DNA of 13,179 nt from an uncultured Azospirillum sp. (GTDB lineage: Bacteria > Pseudomonadota > Alphaproteobacteria > Azospirillales > Azospirillaceae). This document shows, in pieces, positions 6,458 to 13,179 of this stretch. Numbering within the stretch: position 1 is the stretch's first letter; the number at the start of each line of letters is the position of its first letter. The stretch covers positions 1 through 13,179 of the forward strand of contig CALGOL010000629.1 in the NCBI GenBank assembly GCA_937960755.1, in the 5' to 3' direction. Position numbers and translations under genes: made by a program. The notes under the pieces were generated by a model. The model worked only from the letters and a program-made list of their open reading frames with translations. It was not told where the DNA came from and did no database searches.

Positions 6458-7102
6458 ATGATGCTATCGCTTTCCGCGCCGCTTTTGCTGCGCGCCTACG
6501 CCGCAGGGGTGTTCCCGATGGCCGAATCGGCCGATTCCCCGCATGTGGATTGGTACGAGCCGGAAGCGCGCGGCGTGCTGCCTTTGGAAACGTTTCACAT
6601 GCCGCGGCGTCTGGCGCGCACCGTGAGGGCGGAGACGTATGCGGTGACGTTCGACCAGGACTTCGCCGCGGTGACGCGCGCTTGCGCCGCGCCGGCGCCG
6701 GGGCGGAGCGTCACCTGGATTAATCAGGCGATTTTGGACGGCTATGAGGATTTATTTGCTAATGGCTTCGCCCACTCGGTGGAATGCCGCCTGAATGGCG
6801 AGTTGGTCGGCGGGCTGTATGGAGTCGCTATCGGCGGGGCGTTTTTTGGCGAAAGCATGTTCAGCCGGGCGCGCGACGCCAGTAAAGTCGCACTGGTCCA
6901 CCTGACGGCCCGATTAAAGGCCGCCGGTTTTGTGCTGCTGGACACGCAATTCGTCACCGACCATTTACGGCAGTTCGGCGCATACGAAATCGACCGGCGC
7001 GAATACCGACGCCGGCTGAACGACGCGCTTGGCGTTGAAACGGACTGGAATGCGGTGGATCAAACCGCCGCCCTGGCGGCGCTGCTGGAAGTCGCCGCTT
7101 AA
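6458..7102 (+). CDS. aat: Leucyl/phenylalanyl-tRNA--protein transferase
   Basis: A 214-residue enzyme that moves Leu or Phe from tRNA to proteins with N-terminal Arg or Lys, marking them for ClpS/ClpAP degradation (bacterial N-end rule). Recognised from LLLRAYAAGVFPMAE (9-23), DWYEPEARGVLPL (residues 31-43), SVTWINQAILDGYEDL, AHSVECRLNGELVGGLYGV, FFGESMFSRARDASKVAL and the C-terminal LLDTQFVTDHLRQFGA. The length is normal for alphaproteobacterial members. ATG codons at 6458 and 6461 are both possible, and no clear Shine-Dalgarno is visible. The stop TAA (7100-7102) overlaps the stop of the convergent DUF2155 gene on the other strand, so the two genes share the bases TTAA and have no intergenic terminator. 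Confidence 0.95.
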   Translation: MMLSLSAPLLLRAYAAGVFPMAESADSPHVDWYEPEARGVLPLETFHMPRRLARTVRAETYAVTFDQDFAAVTRACAAPAPGRSVTWINQAILDGYEDLFANGFAHSVECRLNGELVGGLYGVAIGGAFFGESMFSRARDASKVALVHLTARLKAAGFVLLDTQFVTDHLRQFGAYEIDRREYRRRLNDALGVETDWNAVDQTAALAALLEVAA

Positions 7103-7497
7103 CCGCCGAGACAGCCCAGCACCCAAACATCGTAAACCGCATGCTCCATCGCCGACAGAGCCGGGCTGGAGGCGAACATCCAGCCGGAAAACACTTTTCG
7201 CCCGCCTTCCGGCGCCTGTTCGGCGATTTCCAGAAAAGCCGCCGACTCCGGCGCTTCGGTGGGCGGATTTTCCCGGCAGGCGCGCAGAGTGATGCGCAAC
7301 GAGGCGAATGACACCGTCTGATCCAACTTCACGTCGACGGTGGTGGTGCGGGCGGTGATTTTATCCAGCACCCGCAATTTGGCGCCGTTCCGCGCCTCCA
7401 TCGTTTCCGGCGCCGCGTGAGCGACGCTGGCAAGCGCCCCCACGAGCAGGCTCGCCGCGATAAACGCCGCCGCCCCGCGCCGCAGCGCGGCGATCAC
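7099..7497 (-). CDS. DUF2155 family exported protein
   Basis: A 132-residue alphaproteobacterial protein of unknown function. It has a signal peptide (hydrophobic 9-25, VAHAA before the mature part) and the family's conserved C-terminal block KVFSGWMFASSPALSAMEH followed by VYDVWVLGC. Two cysteines (74 and 129) could form a disulfide in the periplasm. The start is GTG (7495-7497) and overlaps the TGA of mlaD as GTGA, which indicates translational coupling. Its usual neighbours in this class are aat and envelope or complex I accessory genes, as here. A role in the envelope is likely only by location. Confidence 0.85.
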   Translation of the reverse strand: MIAALRRGAAAFIAASLLVGALASVAHAAPETMEARNGAKLRVLDKITARTTTVDVKLDQTVSFASLRITLRACRENPPTEAPESAAFLEIAEQAPEGGRKVFSGWMFASSPALSAMEHAVYDVWVLGCLGG

Positions 7498-7970
7498 TTC
7501 GCGGCCGGCTGTTCGCCGCCCTTGCCCATGTTTTGCAGGCTAAAGATAACCTGCCCAAGCAACTGTTCGATGCCGGGGGTGGACTGGGTGAACTGAATAC
7601 GCCCGCCCGGCTTGATGAACTCTTCTTCGCCGCCCGGCTCCAACGACAGGAACTTGCCGCCCAGCATGCTTTCCGACGCGATGACGGCGGCGGTGTCTTT
7701 CGACAGCTTGACCGAGCGGTCGACAGTCATGTGGACGACCGCCTGATACGTCACGGGATCAAGGGTCAGGCTGCTGACGGTTCCCACCTTGACGCCGCTG
7801 ATTCGAACGTCGGAGCCCGACTGCAAACCGGCGATCGAGGTGAAGGCGGCGGTCACCTCGTAACCGTCCACCTTGCGCAAATTGGCGCTGGTGTAAGCAA
7901 AGGCGAGAAACAAGCCGGCAACGGCGAGCACAACGCCGCCGAGCACGGTCTCAATCACATTGCGGCGCAT
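7494..7970 (-). CDS. mlaD: MlaD-like MCE-domain lipid transport protein
   Basis: A 158-residue protein with one N-terminal membrane anchor (about 8-27) and one MCE domain (about 34-112, with GLQSGSDVRISGVKVGTV and the C-terminal ESMLGGKFLSLEPGG). It ends with a short region containing TPGIEQLLGQ that in MlaD family members lines the hexameric pore. MlaD is the periplasmic substrate-binding ring of the MlaFEDB phospholipid transporter that keeps the outer membrane asymmetric. No mlaE or mlaF permease/ATPase lies beside it, so the partners must be elsewhere; other MCE systems such as PqiB are less likely because there is only one MCE domain. An ACGGAG ribosome binding site lies before the ATG (7968-7970). 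The stop overlaps the GTG of the DUF2155 gene. Confidence 0.85.
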   Translation of the reverse strand: MRRNVIETVLGGVVLAVAGLFLAFAYTSANLRKVDGYEVTAAFTSIAGLQSGSDVRISGVKVGTVSSLTLDPVTYQAVVHMTVDRSVKLSKDTAAVIASESMLGGKFLSLEPGGEEEFIKPGGRIQFTQSTPGIEQLLGQVIFSLQNMGKGGEQPAAK

Positions 7971-8028
7971 GGCGCATCGCTCCGTAGGTCAGGAATCGGG
8001 ACGGCGTCGGGCGCCGAAGCGCGCCGCG

Positions 8029-8418
8029 TCAGGGCGTCCACGGTTCGTAATCGCCGGTGGCCGGCGCGCGCCGACCGCCTTCCAGCGCGTGGCCGGGGGG
8101 GCGATAGGCCTGGGCGGAGCCGGAAGCGTTCGGCGCGTGTTCCTTGACCCAAGGCTGATGATAGGGGCTGTTTCCTTCGGGCAGCGGCTTATCGGCGGTG
8201 TGGTGCAACCAAACGTGCCATTCCGGCGGCACCTTGGAGGCTTCCGGCTCGCCCTTATAGATCACCCAGCGCCGCTCGCGCATGCGGCCTTTGCCCTTTT
8301 TGTCGCGATAATAGCGATTGCCGAAGCGGTCCTCGCCCACCAATTCGCCGCGAGTCCAGGTCATCAAATCGACATGGGCGCGCATCATGCGGGAAACCAA
8401 AGAGATCTTGTCGCTCAT
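8029..8418 (-). CDS. NDUFA12-like complex I accessory subunit
   Basis: A 129-residue protein of the NDUFA12 (B17.2) family. In mitochondria and several Alphaproteobacteria it is an accessory subunit on the peripheral arm of NADH:ubiquinone oxidoreductase. Family motifs are visible: GELVGEDRFGNRYYRD (24-39), RRWVIYKGEPEASKVPPEWH (49-68), WLHHTADKPLP and AYRPPGH. No other nuo gene is in the window, which is usual for this subunit. The frame is open further upstream, to 8487, but that extension is Pro/Arg-rich and unlike the family. The tandem ATG pair at 8421/8418 is preceded by AGGCGAG (8424-8430), and the 5-nt spacing favours 8418 (MSDKISLV). A gap of 58 bp to mlaD suggests one transcript with mlaD and DUF2155. 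Confidence 0.9.
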   Translation of the reverse strand: MSDKISLVSRMMRAHVDLMTWTRGELVGEDRFGNRYYRDKKGKGRMRERRWVIYKGEPEASKVPPEWHVWLHHTADKPLPEGNSPYHQPWVKEHAPNASGSAQAYRPPGHALEGGRRAPATGDYEPWTP

Positions 8419-8711
8419 CATCGCTCGCCTAAATAGATCGCCCGCCGGAACCGGGCGCGCTGGCGGGCAGCGCGTAGCCCTGCCCAAGGAAAGTGCGGGC
8501 GCAATATGCCACTAAGCTTTCCGTCCGTCCAGTAACCTCGCCCGATTTCATCGCTTCCGCGCCGGCCCCATCGGCATTTCGCGGGCGCCCCTTGCTTGCC
8601 GCGGCGCATTAAGAGATTATTTTCCGTCATAAGGCATGGGATGATATTGCGCCCCCCGCATTCGCCCGAACGTCCCGGGGCGACAAGACGCTGAAGGAAA
8701 CCATACGCGCC
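8419..8711. other. Divergent spacer between the NDUFA12-like and pseudokinase genes
   Basis: About 290 bp with no supportable gene; it must hold the promoters of both flanking genes. The middle (about 8608-8655) is AT-richer. A weak plus-strand promoter candidate is TTGCCG, a 16-nt spacer, then TATTTT inside this stretch. An AAGGAAA ribosome binding site (about 8693-8699) precedes the pseudokinase ATG by about 12 nt, which is slightly long. I see no strong inverted repeat, RNA gene or mobile-element end here. Confidence 0.4.
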
Positions 8712-10787
8712 ATGCCGTCCGACGCTCAAACCGCGCAAAACCCGCCGCAGACGCCGCCGCCTCCCGCCGGCCAACAGGCGGCGACTGGACCGACGTACGA
8801 TCCGGTCAAACTGGGCGAACGCTATGAAATCGTTCCGGGGTCGCCAATTCCCGGATTGAACGCGGCCGGCGGCGCCGCCTTCGCCGCGCGCGGGCTGCGG
8901 GATAAGCGGGTGGAGCCTTACGCCATCATCTGTTCCGGCACGGCCTTGCCGCGTTCCGACGTCGCCTCGACCATCGCCAATCTCGACAGTCACGCCGTCA
9001 TGCGTTTGCTGGATTGGGGGGTGGTGGACTGGCCGCCGGAAAAATGCCGGCGTTACGCGCTGGTGTTTGAAAAGCCGGGCGGCCGCCGGCTGATGAACGC
9101 GCTGTCCGACGTCGTCGAGCCGATGGCGGAAGACCAGCTCACCCGCGTGGTGCTGACGCCGATTGTCCACGCCTTGCGCGAAATGTCCGGCCGCGGCGTG
9201 ACGCATGGCGGCATCCGCCCGACCAATTTGTTTTATCGCGACCTTACCGCCGCCAATCTGGTGATGGGGGAATGCGTGTCGTGCCCCCCCGGCTATGCGC
9301 AGCCGGCGCTGCTGGAGACGATTGAACGCGGCATGGCGTCGCCGTCCGGCCGCGGCCACGGCTCCGCCGCCGACGACATGTATTCCCTTGGAGTCACGCT
9401 GCTGATCTTGCTGCTGGGGCGCAATCCGCTGGGCGGCATGGATGATGAGCAGGTGCTGCACGCCAAGATCGAGCGCGGCTCCTACCCCGCCCTGGTGGGG
9501 CAAATTCGTTTGCCGCTGGCGATCACCGAAGTGGTGCGCGGCCTGCTGGTGGACGATCCTAAACAGCGTTGGACGGTCAACGATCTGGATCTTTGGCTGT
9601 CGGGCCGCCGACTGAGCCCGAAACAGCCGCAAGTCGCCCGCCGCGCCGCGCGCCCGCTGGAGTTCCAAGGGCAGGATTTATGGTTCGCCCGCACGGTGTC
9701 CCGCGCGCTGGGGCGCAATCCCGCCGTCTCTACGCCGATTATTGAAAATGGCGAGTTGGATAAATGGCTGCGCCGCAGTCTCGCCGACGAAGCCCGCGCC
9801 GACGCGGTGGCGCACGCCGTGCAAACCGCCGCGGCGGCCGCCAAGGGCGGATCGGTCGCTGACCGTCTGGTGGCGCGGGTCTGCATGGCGCTCGATCCGA
9901 CCGCGCCCATCCGTTACAAAAACAAAGCGGTGATGATTGACGGCATCGGTTCGGCCTTGGCCGAAGCTTTTTTGCGCGGCGACAACCCGCAACCGGTGGC
10001 GGAGGTCATCGGCAATCAGTTGCCGATGTTCTGGGCCAACGTGCAGAGCGAGTTTAAGCCGGAGTTTGTGCCGCTGGTGCAGATGTTCGACCAATTGCGC
10101 GGCTTTTTGGATCGGTCGGCGCATGGTTTGGGGCTGGAGCGGGTGCTCTATGAAATGAACCCGTCGATGCCCTGCGTCAGCCCGATGACGTTCAAGTATT
10201 ATCCGCTGACGCCGGCCGACCTGTTGCGGGCGCTGGAGTGGACCGCTTCGGGCGGGCAACGGCCGCGCGAACCCATCGACCGCCATGTCGCCGCCTTTAT
10301 CGCCAGCCGGCATAAGAAGACCGAGGAAATGCTGTTGAGCCAGCTCGGCCAGTCGGTCGAGCCGATGCGGCGCAACATCGCCATGCTGACCATCCTGGCG
10401 GACATGCAGGCCCGCACCGGGGTCGACAGCTTGCCCCACCTGTGCAACTGGATGGTCAGTTTGTTGGAGCCGGTGTTCAAGCGTTTTCACAATCGCCCCA
10501 AACAGGCGGAGGTGCGCAAGCAGGCGGAATCGGCCGCCCATCACGGCCGGTTAAGCGAACTGCTCAAGATTTGCGACGATCCGGAATCGTTAAACCGCGA
10601 CCGCAAGGGTTTTGAAGACGCGCAGCTTGCTTTTCGTGAAGCCTCCGCTGAAATCGACAAGCTCAAAAACGCCATCGCCAACCGCAGCAGCCTTGTGGAG
10701 GGCGTCGGCCGACAGGCCGCGGCGGTGATATCCAGCCTGCTCTCCACTATGCTGGTGGCGGCGATCATCTTTTTCTACGCCATGTGA
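8712..10787 (+). CDS. Membrane-anchored pseudokinase (Ser/Thr kinase fold, catalytic residues lost)
   Basis: A 691-residue protein. After a Pro/Gln-rich start (1-30), residues about 36-300 show a Hanks-type kinase fold. The catalytic loop is HGGIRPTN (165-172) where active kinases have H-x-D-x-K-x-x-N. The helix F motif is ADDMYSLGVTLLILLLGRNP (220-239), and DDPKQRW (281-287) matches the conserved Arg near the C-lobe end. Key residues are missing: the catalytic Asp is Gly167, the DFG site reads MGE (185-187), and the beta-3 Lys of VAIK appears as YAIIC. Residues about 305-660 are helical, of unrecognised family, with a coiled-coil-like part near 634-658. A single hydrophobic segment (671-690) ends the protein, so it is probably tail-anchored with the kinase fold in the cytoplasm. 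The gene is followed by a membrane protein gene 30 bp on. A signalling scaffold is the likely role; partners are unknown. Confidence 0.75.
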   Translation: MPSDAQTAQNPPQTPPPPAGQQAATGPTYDPVKLGERYEIVPGSPIPGLNAAGGAAFAARGLRDKRVEPYAIICSGTALPRSDVASTIANLDSHAVMRLLDWGVVDWPPEKCRRYALVFEKPGGRRLMNALSDVVEPMAEDQLTRVVLTPIVHALREMSGRGVTHGGIRPTNLFYRDLTAANLVMGECVSCPPGYAQPALLETIERGMASPSGRGHGSAADDMYSLGVTLLILLLGRNPLGGMDDEQVLHAKIERGSYPALVGQIRLPLAITEVVRGLLVDDPKQRWTVNDLDLWLSGRRLSPKQPQVARRAARPLEFQGQDLWFARTVSRALGRNPAVSTPIIENGELDKWLRRSLADEARADAVAHAVQTAAAAAKGGSVADRLVARVCMALDPTAPIRYKNKAVMIDGIGSALAEAFLRGDNPQPVAEVIGNQLPMFWANVQSEFKPEFVPLVQMFDQLRGFLDRSAHGLGLERVLYEMNPSMPCVSPMTFKYYPLTPADLLRALEWTASGGQRPREPIDRHVAAFIASRHKKTEEMLLSQLGQSVEPMRRNIAMLTILADMQARTGVDSLPHLCNWMVSLLEPVFKRFHNRPKQAEVRKQAESAAHHGRLSELLKICDDPESLNRDRKGFEDAQLAFREASAEIDKLKNAIANRSSLVEGVGRQAAAVISSLLSTMLVAAIIFFYAM

Positions 10788-10817
10788 GCCGGAAGCGGCC
10801 CTAACGAGATTGAACCG

Positions 10818-11315
10818 ATGGCGAAGCCGAGAAAACGAAAGAAAAGCGGAAAAGGAAGCATTCTGACCTTCCTGTTTCTGATCGTGCCGGCGGCGCTGGT
10901 GGTGCTGCCGACAACGATGATTTTTTGTCTTGGACTTATCCCCACCATGGTGGCGCTGGCGGTGGACCGCGACCCGGAAAAATCCGCGGCGATCACCGTC
11001 GGCGGGGTGAATTTTTGCGGTTGCATGCCTTTCGCCATCGACCTTTGGAAGACCGGGCATAACGTCGCCGCGGCGATGGCGAAGCTGGCCGATCCGATGA
11101 CTTGGCTGGTGATGTACGGCGCCGCCGGGGCGGGGTGGCTGCTCTATTTCACCATTCCGCCCCTGGTGGCCAGCGCCGAAGTGGCGCGGTCGGAAAAGCG
11201 CATCGACGCGCTGAAGAAAAAGCGCGTCGGGTTGATTCAAGAATGGGGACCGGACGTCTCTAACGATGACGACGGCGATTTCGGACAGAAGCCGGAAGAG
11301 GAAAGCCCCGGTTGA
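10818..11315 (+). CDS. Small multi-pass membrane protein, unknown function
   Basis: I do not recognise this 165-residue protein. Its N-terminus is strongly basic (KPRKRKKSGK), which suggests a cytoplasmic start. Hydrophobic segments lie at about 15-31, 33-49 and 95-118. A less hydrophobic stretch (58-75) contains the motif CGC (Cys67, Cys69). A charged helical region (119-142) and an acidic tail (about 148-162) follow. It starts 30 bp after the pseudokinase gene on the same strand, without an obvious promoter or terminator between them, so both are probably one transcript. The protein may be the membrane partner of the pseudokinase (inference from position only). The ribosome binding site is weak. 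Confidence 0.75.
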   Translation: MAKPRKRKKSGKGSILTFLFLIVPAALVVLPTTMIFCLGLIPTMVALAVDRDPEKSAAITVGGVNFCGCMPFAIDLWKTGHNVAAAMAKLADPMTWLVMYGAAGAGWLLYFTIPPLVASAEVARSEKRIDALKKKRVGLIQEWGPDVSNDDDGDFGQKPEEESPG

Positions 11316-11317
11316 CG

Positions 11318-11334
11318 ATCAGCCGGCTGCTGAT
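11318..11334. terminator. Candidate bidirectional terminator hairpin
   Basis: ATCAGC and GCTGAT form a 6-bp stem around CGGCT; the core CAGCCGGCTG is also a perfect palindrome. It fills the 19-bp gap between two convergent genes. The following T-run is short on the plus strand (TTT interrupted by AGG) and weak on the minus strand. Position supports a terminator more than the sequence does. Confidence 0.35.
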
Positions 11335-11769
11335 TTAGGCCGGCGGCGCCCACCCCGGCGGCGCCAACACAAAGCCGTCGAAACGAAAAGCCGGCGCCAC
11401 GGCGCAACTGACCAGGGTCCATTCCCCCAGGCTGGCCGCCGCTTGCCATTCGTTCGGCTGGACAACGGCTTGCGGCCGTTCGCCCGCCGCCAAATCCATG
11501 CCCAAACGCAAGCGGCGCACCGCGCCGCCCGCCGCCTCGTCCCACAGCGACAGTTCAAGCGGCGCGCCGCCGTGCCAAAACCAAATTTCGCTGGCGTCCA
11601 CCTTGTGCCAGTGGGAGCGCTCCCCGCCGCGCAACAAAAAGTAAATCGCGGTGACGGCTTCGCGGCCGTCGGCCCCGGCGCCGGGGGAAGAGCGGTAGGT
11701 TTCCGCGTAGCGCCCGCCTTCGGGATGCGGCAGCAATCCCAGCGTTTCAATAAGCTGTTCCGGGGTCAT
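11335..11769 (-). CDS. Cupin_5 (DUF985) family protein
   Basis: A 144-residue single-domain cupin. Family motifs are LLPHPEGGRYAETYRSS (12-28), AIYFLLRGGERSHWHKVDASEIWFWHGG (41-68) and PNEWQAAASLGEWTLVSCAVAPAF (105-128). His53, His55, Glu61 and His66 sit where cupins bind metal or ligand. The family (related to yeast YML079w) has a known beta-barrel structure but no settled reaction; sugar- or isomerase-type roles have been proposed. The ATG (11767-11769) overlaps the TGA of the upstream gene as ATGA, so translation is probably coupled. The gene has no obvious promoter of its own. Confidence 0.88.
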   Translation of the reverse strand: MTPEQLIETLGLLPHPEGGRYAETYRSSPGAGADGREAVTAIYFLLRGGERSHWHKVDASEIWFWHGGAPLELSLWDEAAGGAVRRLRLGMDLAAGERPQAVVQPNEWQAAASLGEWTLVSCAVAPAFRFDGFVLAPPGWAPPA

Positions 11770-13179
11770 TTCGATCCTTCCAGCAAGGGGGCCAGATCGG
11801 TGTCGTTCAGCAAAAAGACCCCCTGCGGCGTCACTTCCAGCGTATAGGACAAGGCGGTTTTGCCGTTCTTATCCTTTTCCGGCCGCCCCATGGCTTTCAG
11901 CATCGTCAAGCCGCCCAGCAGTTCGGCTTTTTCGGGGTCGGGCTTGGCGTTTTTCTTTTTGGGTTGCAGGCTGGCGATCAGCGCGTCGATACCGGTCAAC
12001 GTCACCTTGGCTTTCCCCACCGCGCCCAGCGCCGCCGCTTGACTGGCCACCGCCTCGCCCGTCGCGGCGCCTTGCAGCATGCTGGTTTTCGCCCCCAGCG
12101 AATCGAGCTTGACGGTGGTTTTCGCCTTGTCGAGCGCTTGCAACGCCGCAACGGTGGGATCGTCTTTGACGGTTCCGGTCACGGCCGATTCGCCCAGCTT
12201 CAGCAGCGCCACGAAGGGCAGGTTTCGCAGCGACAGCCGCATGTCGGCGTCTTTCGGCAGCGCCGCCTCGTCGGCCGGCGCCGGATCAAGGCTTAGTCCG
12301 GCGATTTCAACGCCGAACTCCATGGACGAGAGCTCTTTGTCAAAATCCGCAAAGCCGAAACTGAGCGTCGCTTTGTCGAAGGCGGCCGCCTGCTTGGTTT
12401 CCGGTTCGATGAAAGAAACGTTGGACACCTGAGTGCGCGAGGTGGCGCCGCCCATAATTTGCGACAGCATGCGAAAAACCGTGGCGGGGTCGGGCTCCGC
12501 CCCATTGGCGGCGGCGGATTCCGCCAGCGCCATCAATTCGGCGACCTTGTCCAGCCGGATGCGGGAGTAGACCGACTCCAACGTCATCTCGCCGATGCTC
12601 AACAGGGTTTCGTCGCCTTTATCTAGGCGCACCTCGGTAAACGCCATAGCGGAGGGGCCGCTCCAGCCCCGCTTGGCGTCCTGCTCCGGCTTCAGATCCT
12701 GCTTAAGGCTGACGGTGTCAATCCCGAACCAATAGTCGTCATAAACGCTGGTTACTTGAAAATCGCTGACCGAGGCGTCGATGGTCAGGAAGGTTGACAG
12801 CGCGGGCGACCAATTCCCTTGGATCTTTTGCTCGCCAAGCGAGACGACCGCAGCCGGGTCGCCTTCCTTAAATATAGTCAGGCTGCTCGGCAGTTTGATC
12901 GATGTGAAAAACGTTCCGTCGGACGCCGGGCGCAGGGTTAGCCAAACGCTGCCGATGTCTACACGCGACCCGTCGTCGCCGCGCGCGCTGACCGACGGCA
13001 GAACCGCGACATAGTGGTCGCCGGACGGCATGACCACCGGCGGGCCGCTGAAAATTGGCGGCAGCGCGGCGCCGGGCCCGGTTTGCCCAGTGAACGACGT
13101 TAGAGTCTGGGTTAGCGACTTCGCCAAAGCCGCAGCGCCAGCGGCGTCCACCGGCGCCGCGGCCGCGGTCGGGGCGGCC
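11766..13179 (-). CDS. Large uncharacterised protein, 5' end outside the window
   Basis: The frame is open to the right edge. A GTG at 13149-13151 would give 461 residues, but nine more in-frame codons upstream read AAPTAAAAP and no ribosome binding site precedes the GTG, so the true start lies beyond the window. The Ala/Pro-rich stretch looks like a linker after a signal peptide, which would make the protein periplasmic or envelope-associated (inference). The sequence is mostly alternating hydrophobic/polar strands rich in Asp, Ser, Thr and Leu. There is no transmembrane segment after the edge, few cysteines and one Lys-rich loop (KPKKKNAKPDPEK-like, about 90 residues from the C-terminus). 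I recognise no catalytic motif. The overall look recalls large beta-rich lipid-handling or DUF945-like periplasmic proteins, but this is not supported by a clear motif. It is coupled to the cupin gene by a 4-bp overlap. Confidence 0.7.
   Translation of the reverse strand, partial: AAPTAAAAPVDAAGAAALAKSLTQTLTSFTGQTGPGAALPPIFSGPPVVMPSGDHYVAVLPSVSARGDDGSRVDIGSVWLTLRPASDGTFFTSIKLPSSLTIFKEGDPAAVVSLGEQKIQGNWSPALSTFLTIDASVSDFQVTSVYDDYWFGIDTVSLKQDLKPEQDAKRGWSGPSAMAFTEVRLDKGDETLLSIGEMTLESVYSRIRLDKVAELMALAESAAANGAEPDPATVFRMLSQIMGGATSRTQVSNVSFIEPETKQAAAFDKATLSFGFADFDKELSSMEFGVEIAGLSLDPAPADEAALPKDADMRLSLRNLPFVALLKLGESAVTGTVKDDPTVAALQALDKAKTTVKLDSLGAKTSMLQGAATGEAVASQAAALGAVGKAKVTLTGIDALIASLQPKKKNAKPDPEKAELLGGLTMLKAMGRPEKDKNGKTALSYTLEVTPQGVFLLNDTDLAPLLEGSK

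Noticed and set aside
6767..6777. Sequence GGCTTCGCCCA in aat shared with the tail of the nifJ remnant (197-207), both encoding NGFAH
   Set aside because: In aat this segment is a conserved part of the enzyme (AHSVE motif) and the shared stretch is only about 11 bp, so it is probably coincidence and not a second copy of the palindromic repeat.
8419..8487. N-terminal extension of the NDUFA12-like protein to 8487
   Set aside because: The added residues are Pro/Arg-rich and unlike the family, and a good ribosome binding site precedes the inner ATG at 8418.
8418..9668. Minus-strand open frame (416 codons) opposite the pseudokinase N-terminus
   Set aside because: It is Gln/His/Arg-rich and overlaps the intergenic spacer and the kinase-fold frame, whose motifs are convincing. 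No independent evidence for a gene.
9678..10544. Minus-strand open frame (288 codons) opposite the pseudokinase C-terminal half
   Set aside because: Same shadow composition and no ribosome binding site or domain; the plus-strand protein is continuous across it.

Overview
This is a gene-dense, GC-rich chromosomal window from an alphaproteobacterium. CtrA, an NDUFA12-type complex I accessory protein, a DUF2155 protein and the fliI-fliJ/ctrA head-to-head arrangement all point to that class. A NifJ-type pyruvate:ferredoxin oxidoreductase remnant and a [NiFe]-hydrogenase maturation protease hint at a metabolically flexible Rhodospirillales member (Magnetospirillum/Rhodospirillum-like). That lower placement is inference. 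No rRNA, tRNA, CRISPR array, prophage or complete insertion sequence is visible.

Layout. Positions 1-246 are the last readable part of a nifJ gene. Its homology stops inside a perfect 20-bp palindrome, and the conserved C-terminal part is missing. Thioredoxin reductase trxB follows on the minus strand (271-1233). Next comes the minus-strand flagellar export pair fliI-fliJ (1361-3183). It diverges from the plus-strand cell-cycle/motility regulator ctrA (3309-4046) across a short spacer with five TTAA (CtrA half-site-like) motifs. A hydrogenase maturation protease (4068-4550, plus) is followed by two minus-strand genes: an exported RNase T2-family protein that has lost most of its catalytic residues (4576-5262) and a soluble histidine kinase without a sensor domain (5316-6275).

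The middle holds housekeeping genes. aat (6458-7102, N-end-rule aminoacyl transferase) runs head-on, with overlapping stop codons, into a minus-strand cluster of NDUFA12-like, mlaD-like and DUF2155 genes (8418 down to 7099). These three are envelope or respiration related.

The right part is the least described. A 691-residue pseudokinase with a C-terminal membrane anchor (8712-10787) is followed 30 bp later by a small multi-pass membrane protein (10818-11315), probably in one operon. I see this pair as the best candidate for an undescribed system: a membrane-tethered kinase fold lacking the ATP-anchoring Lys, the catalytic Asp and the DFG motif. Convergent to it, and probably separated by a small hairpin, are a translationally coupled Cupin_5 (DUF985) gene and a large uncharacterised protein that runs off the right edge (11335-13179, minus).
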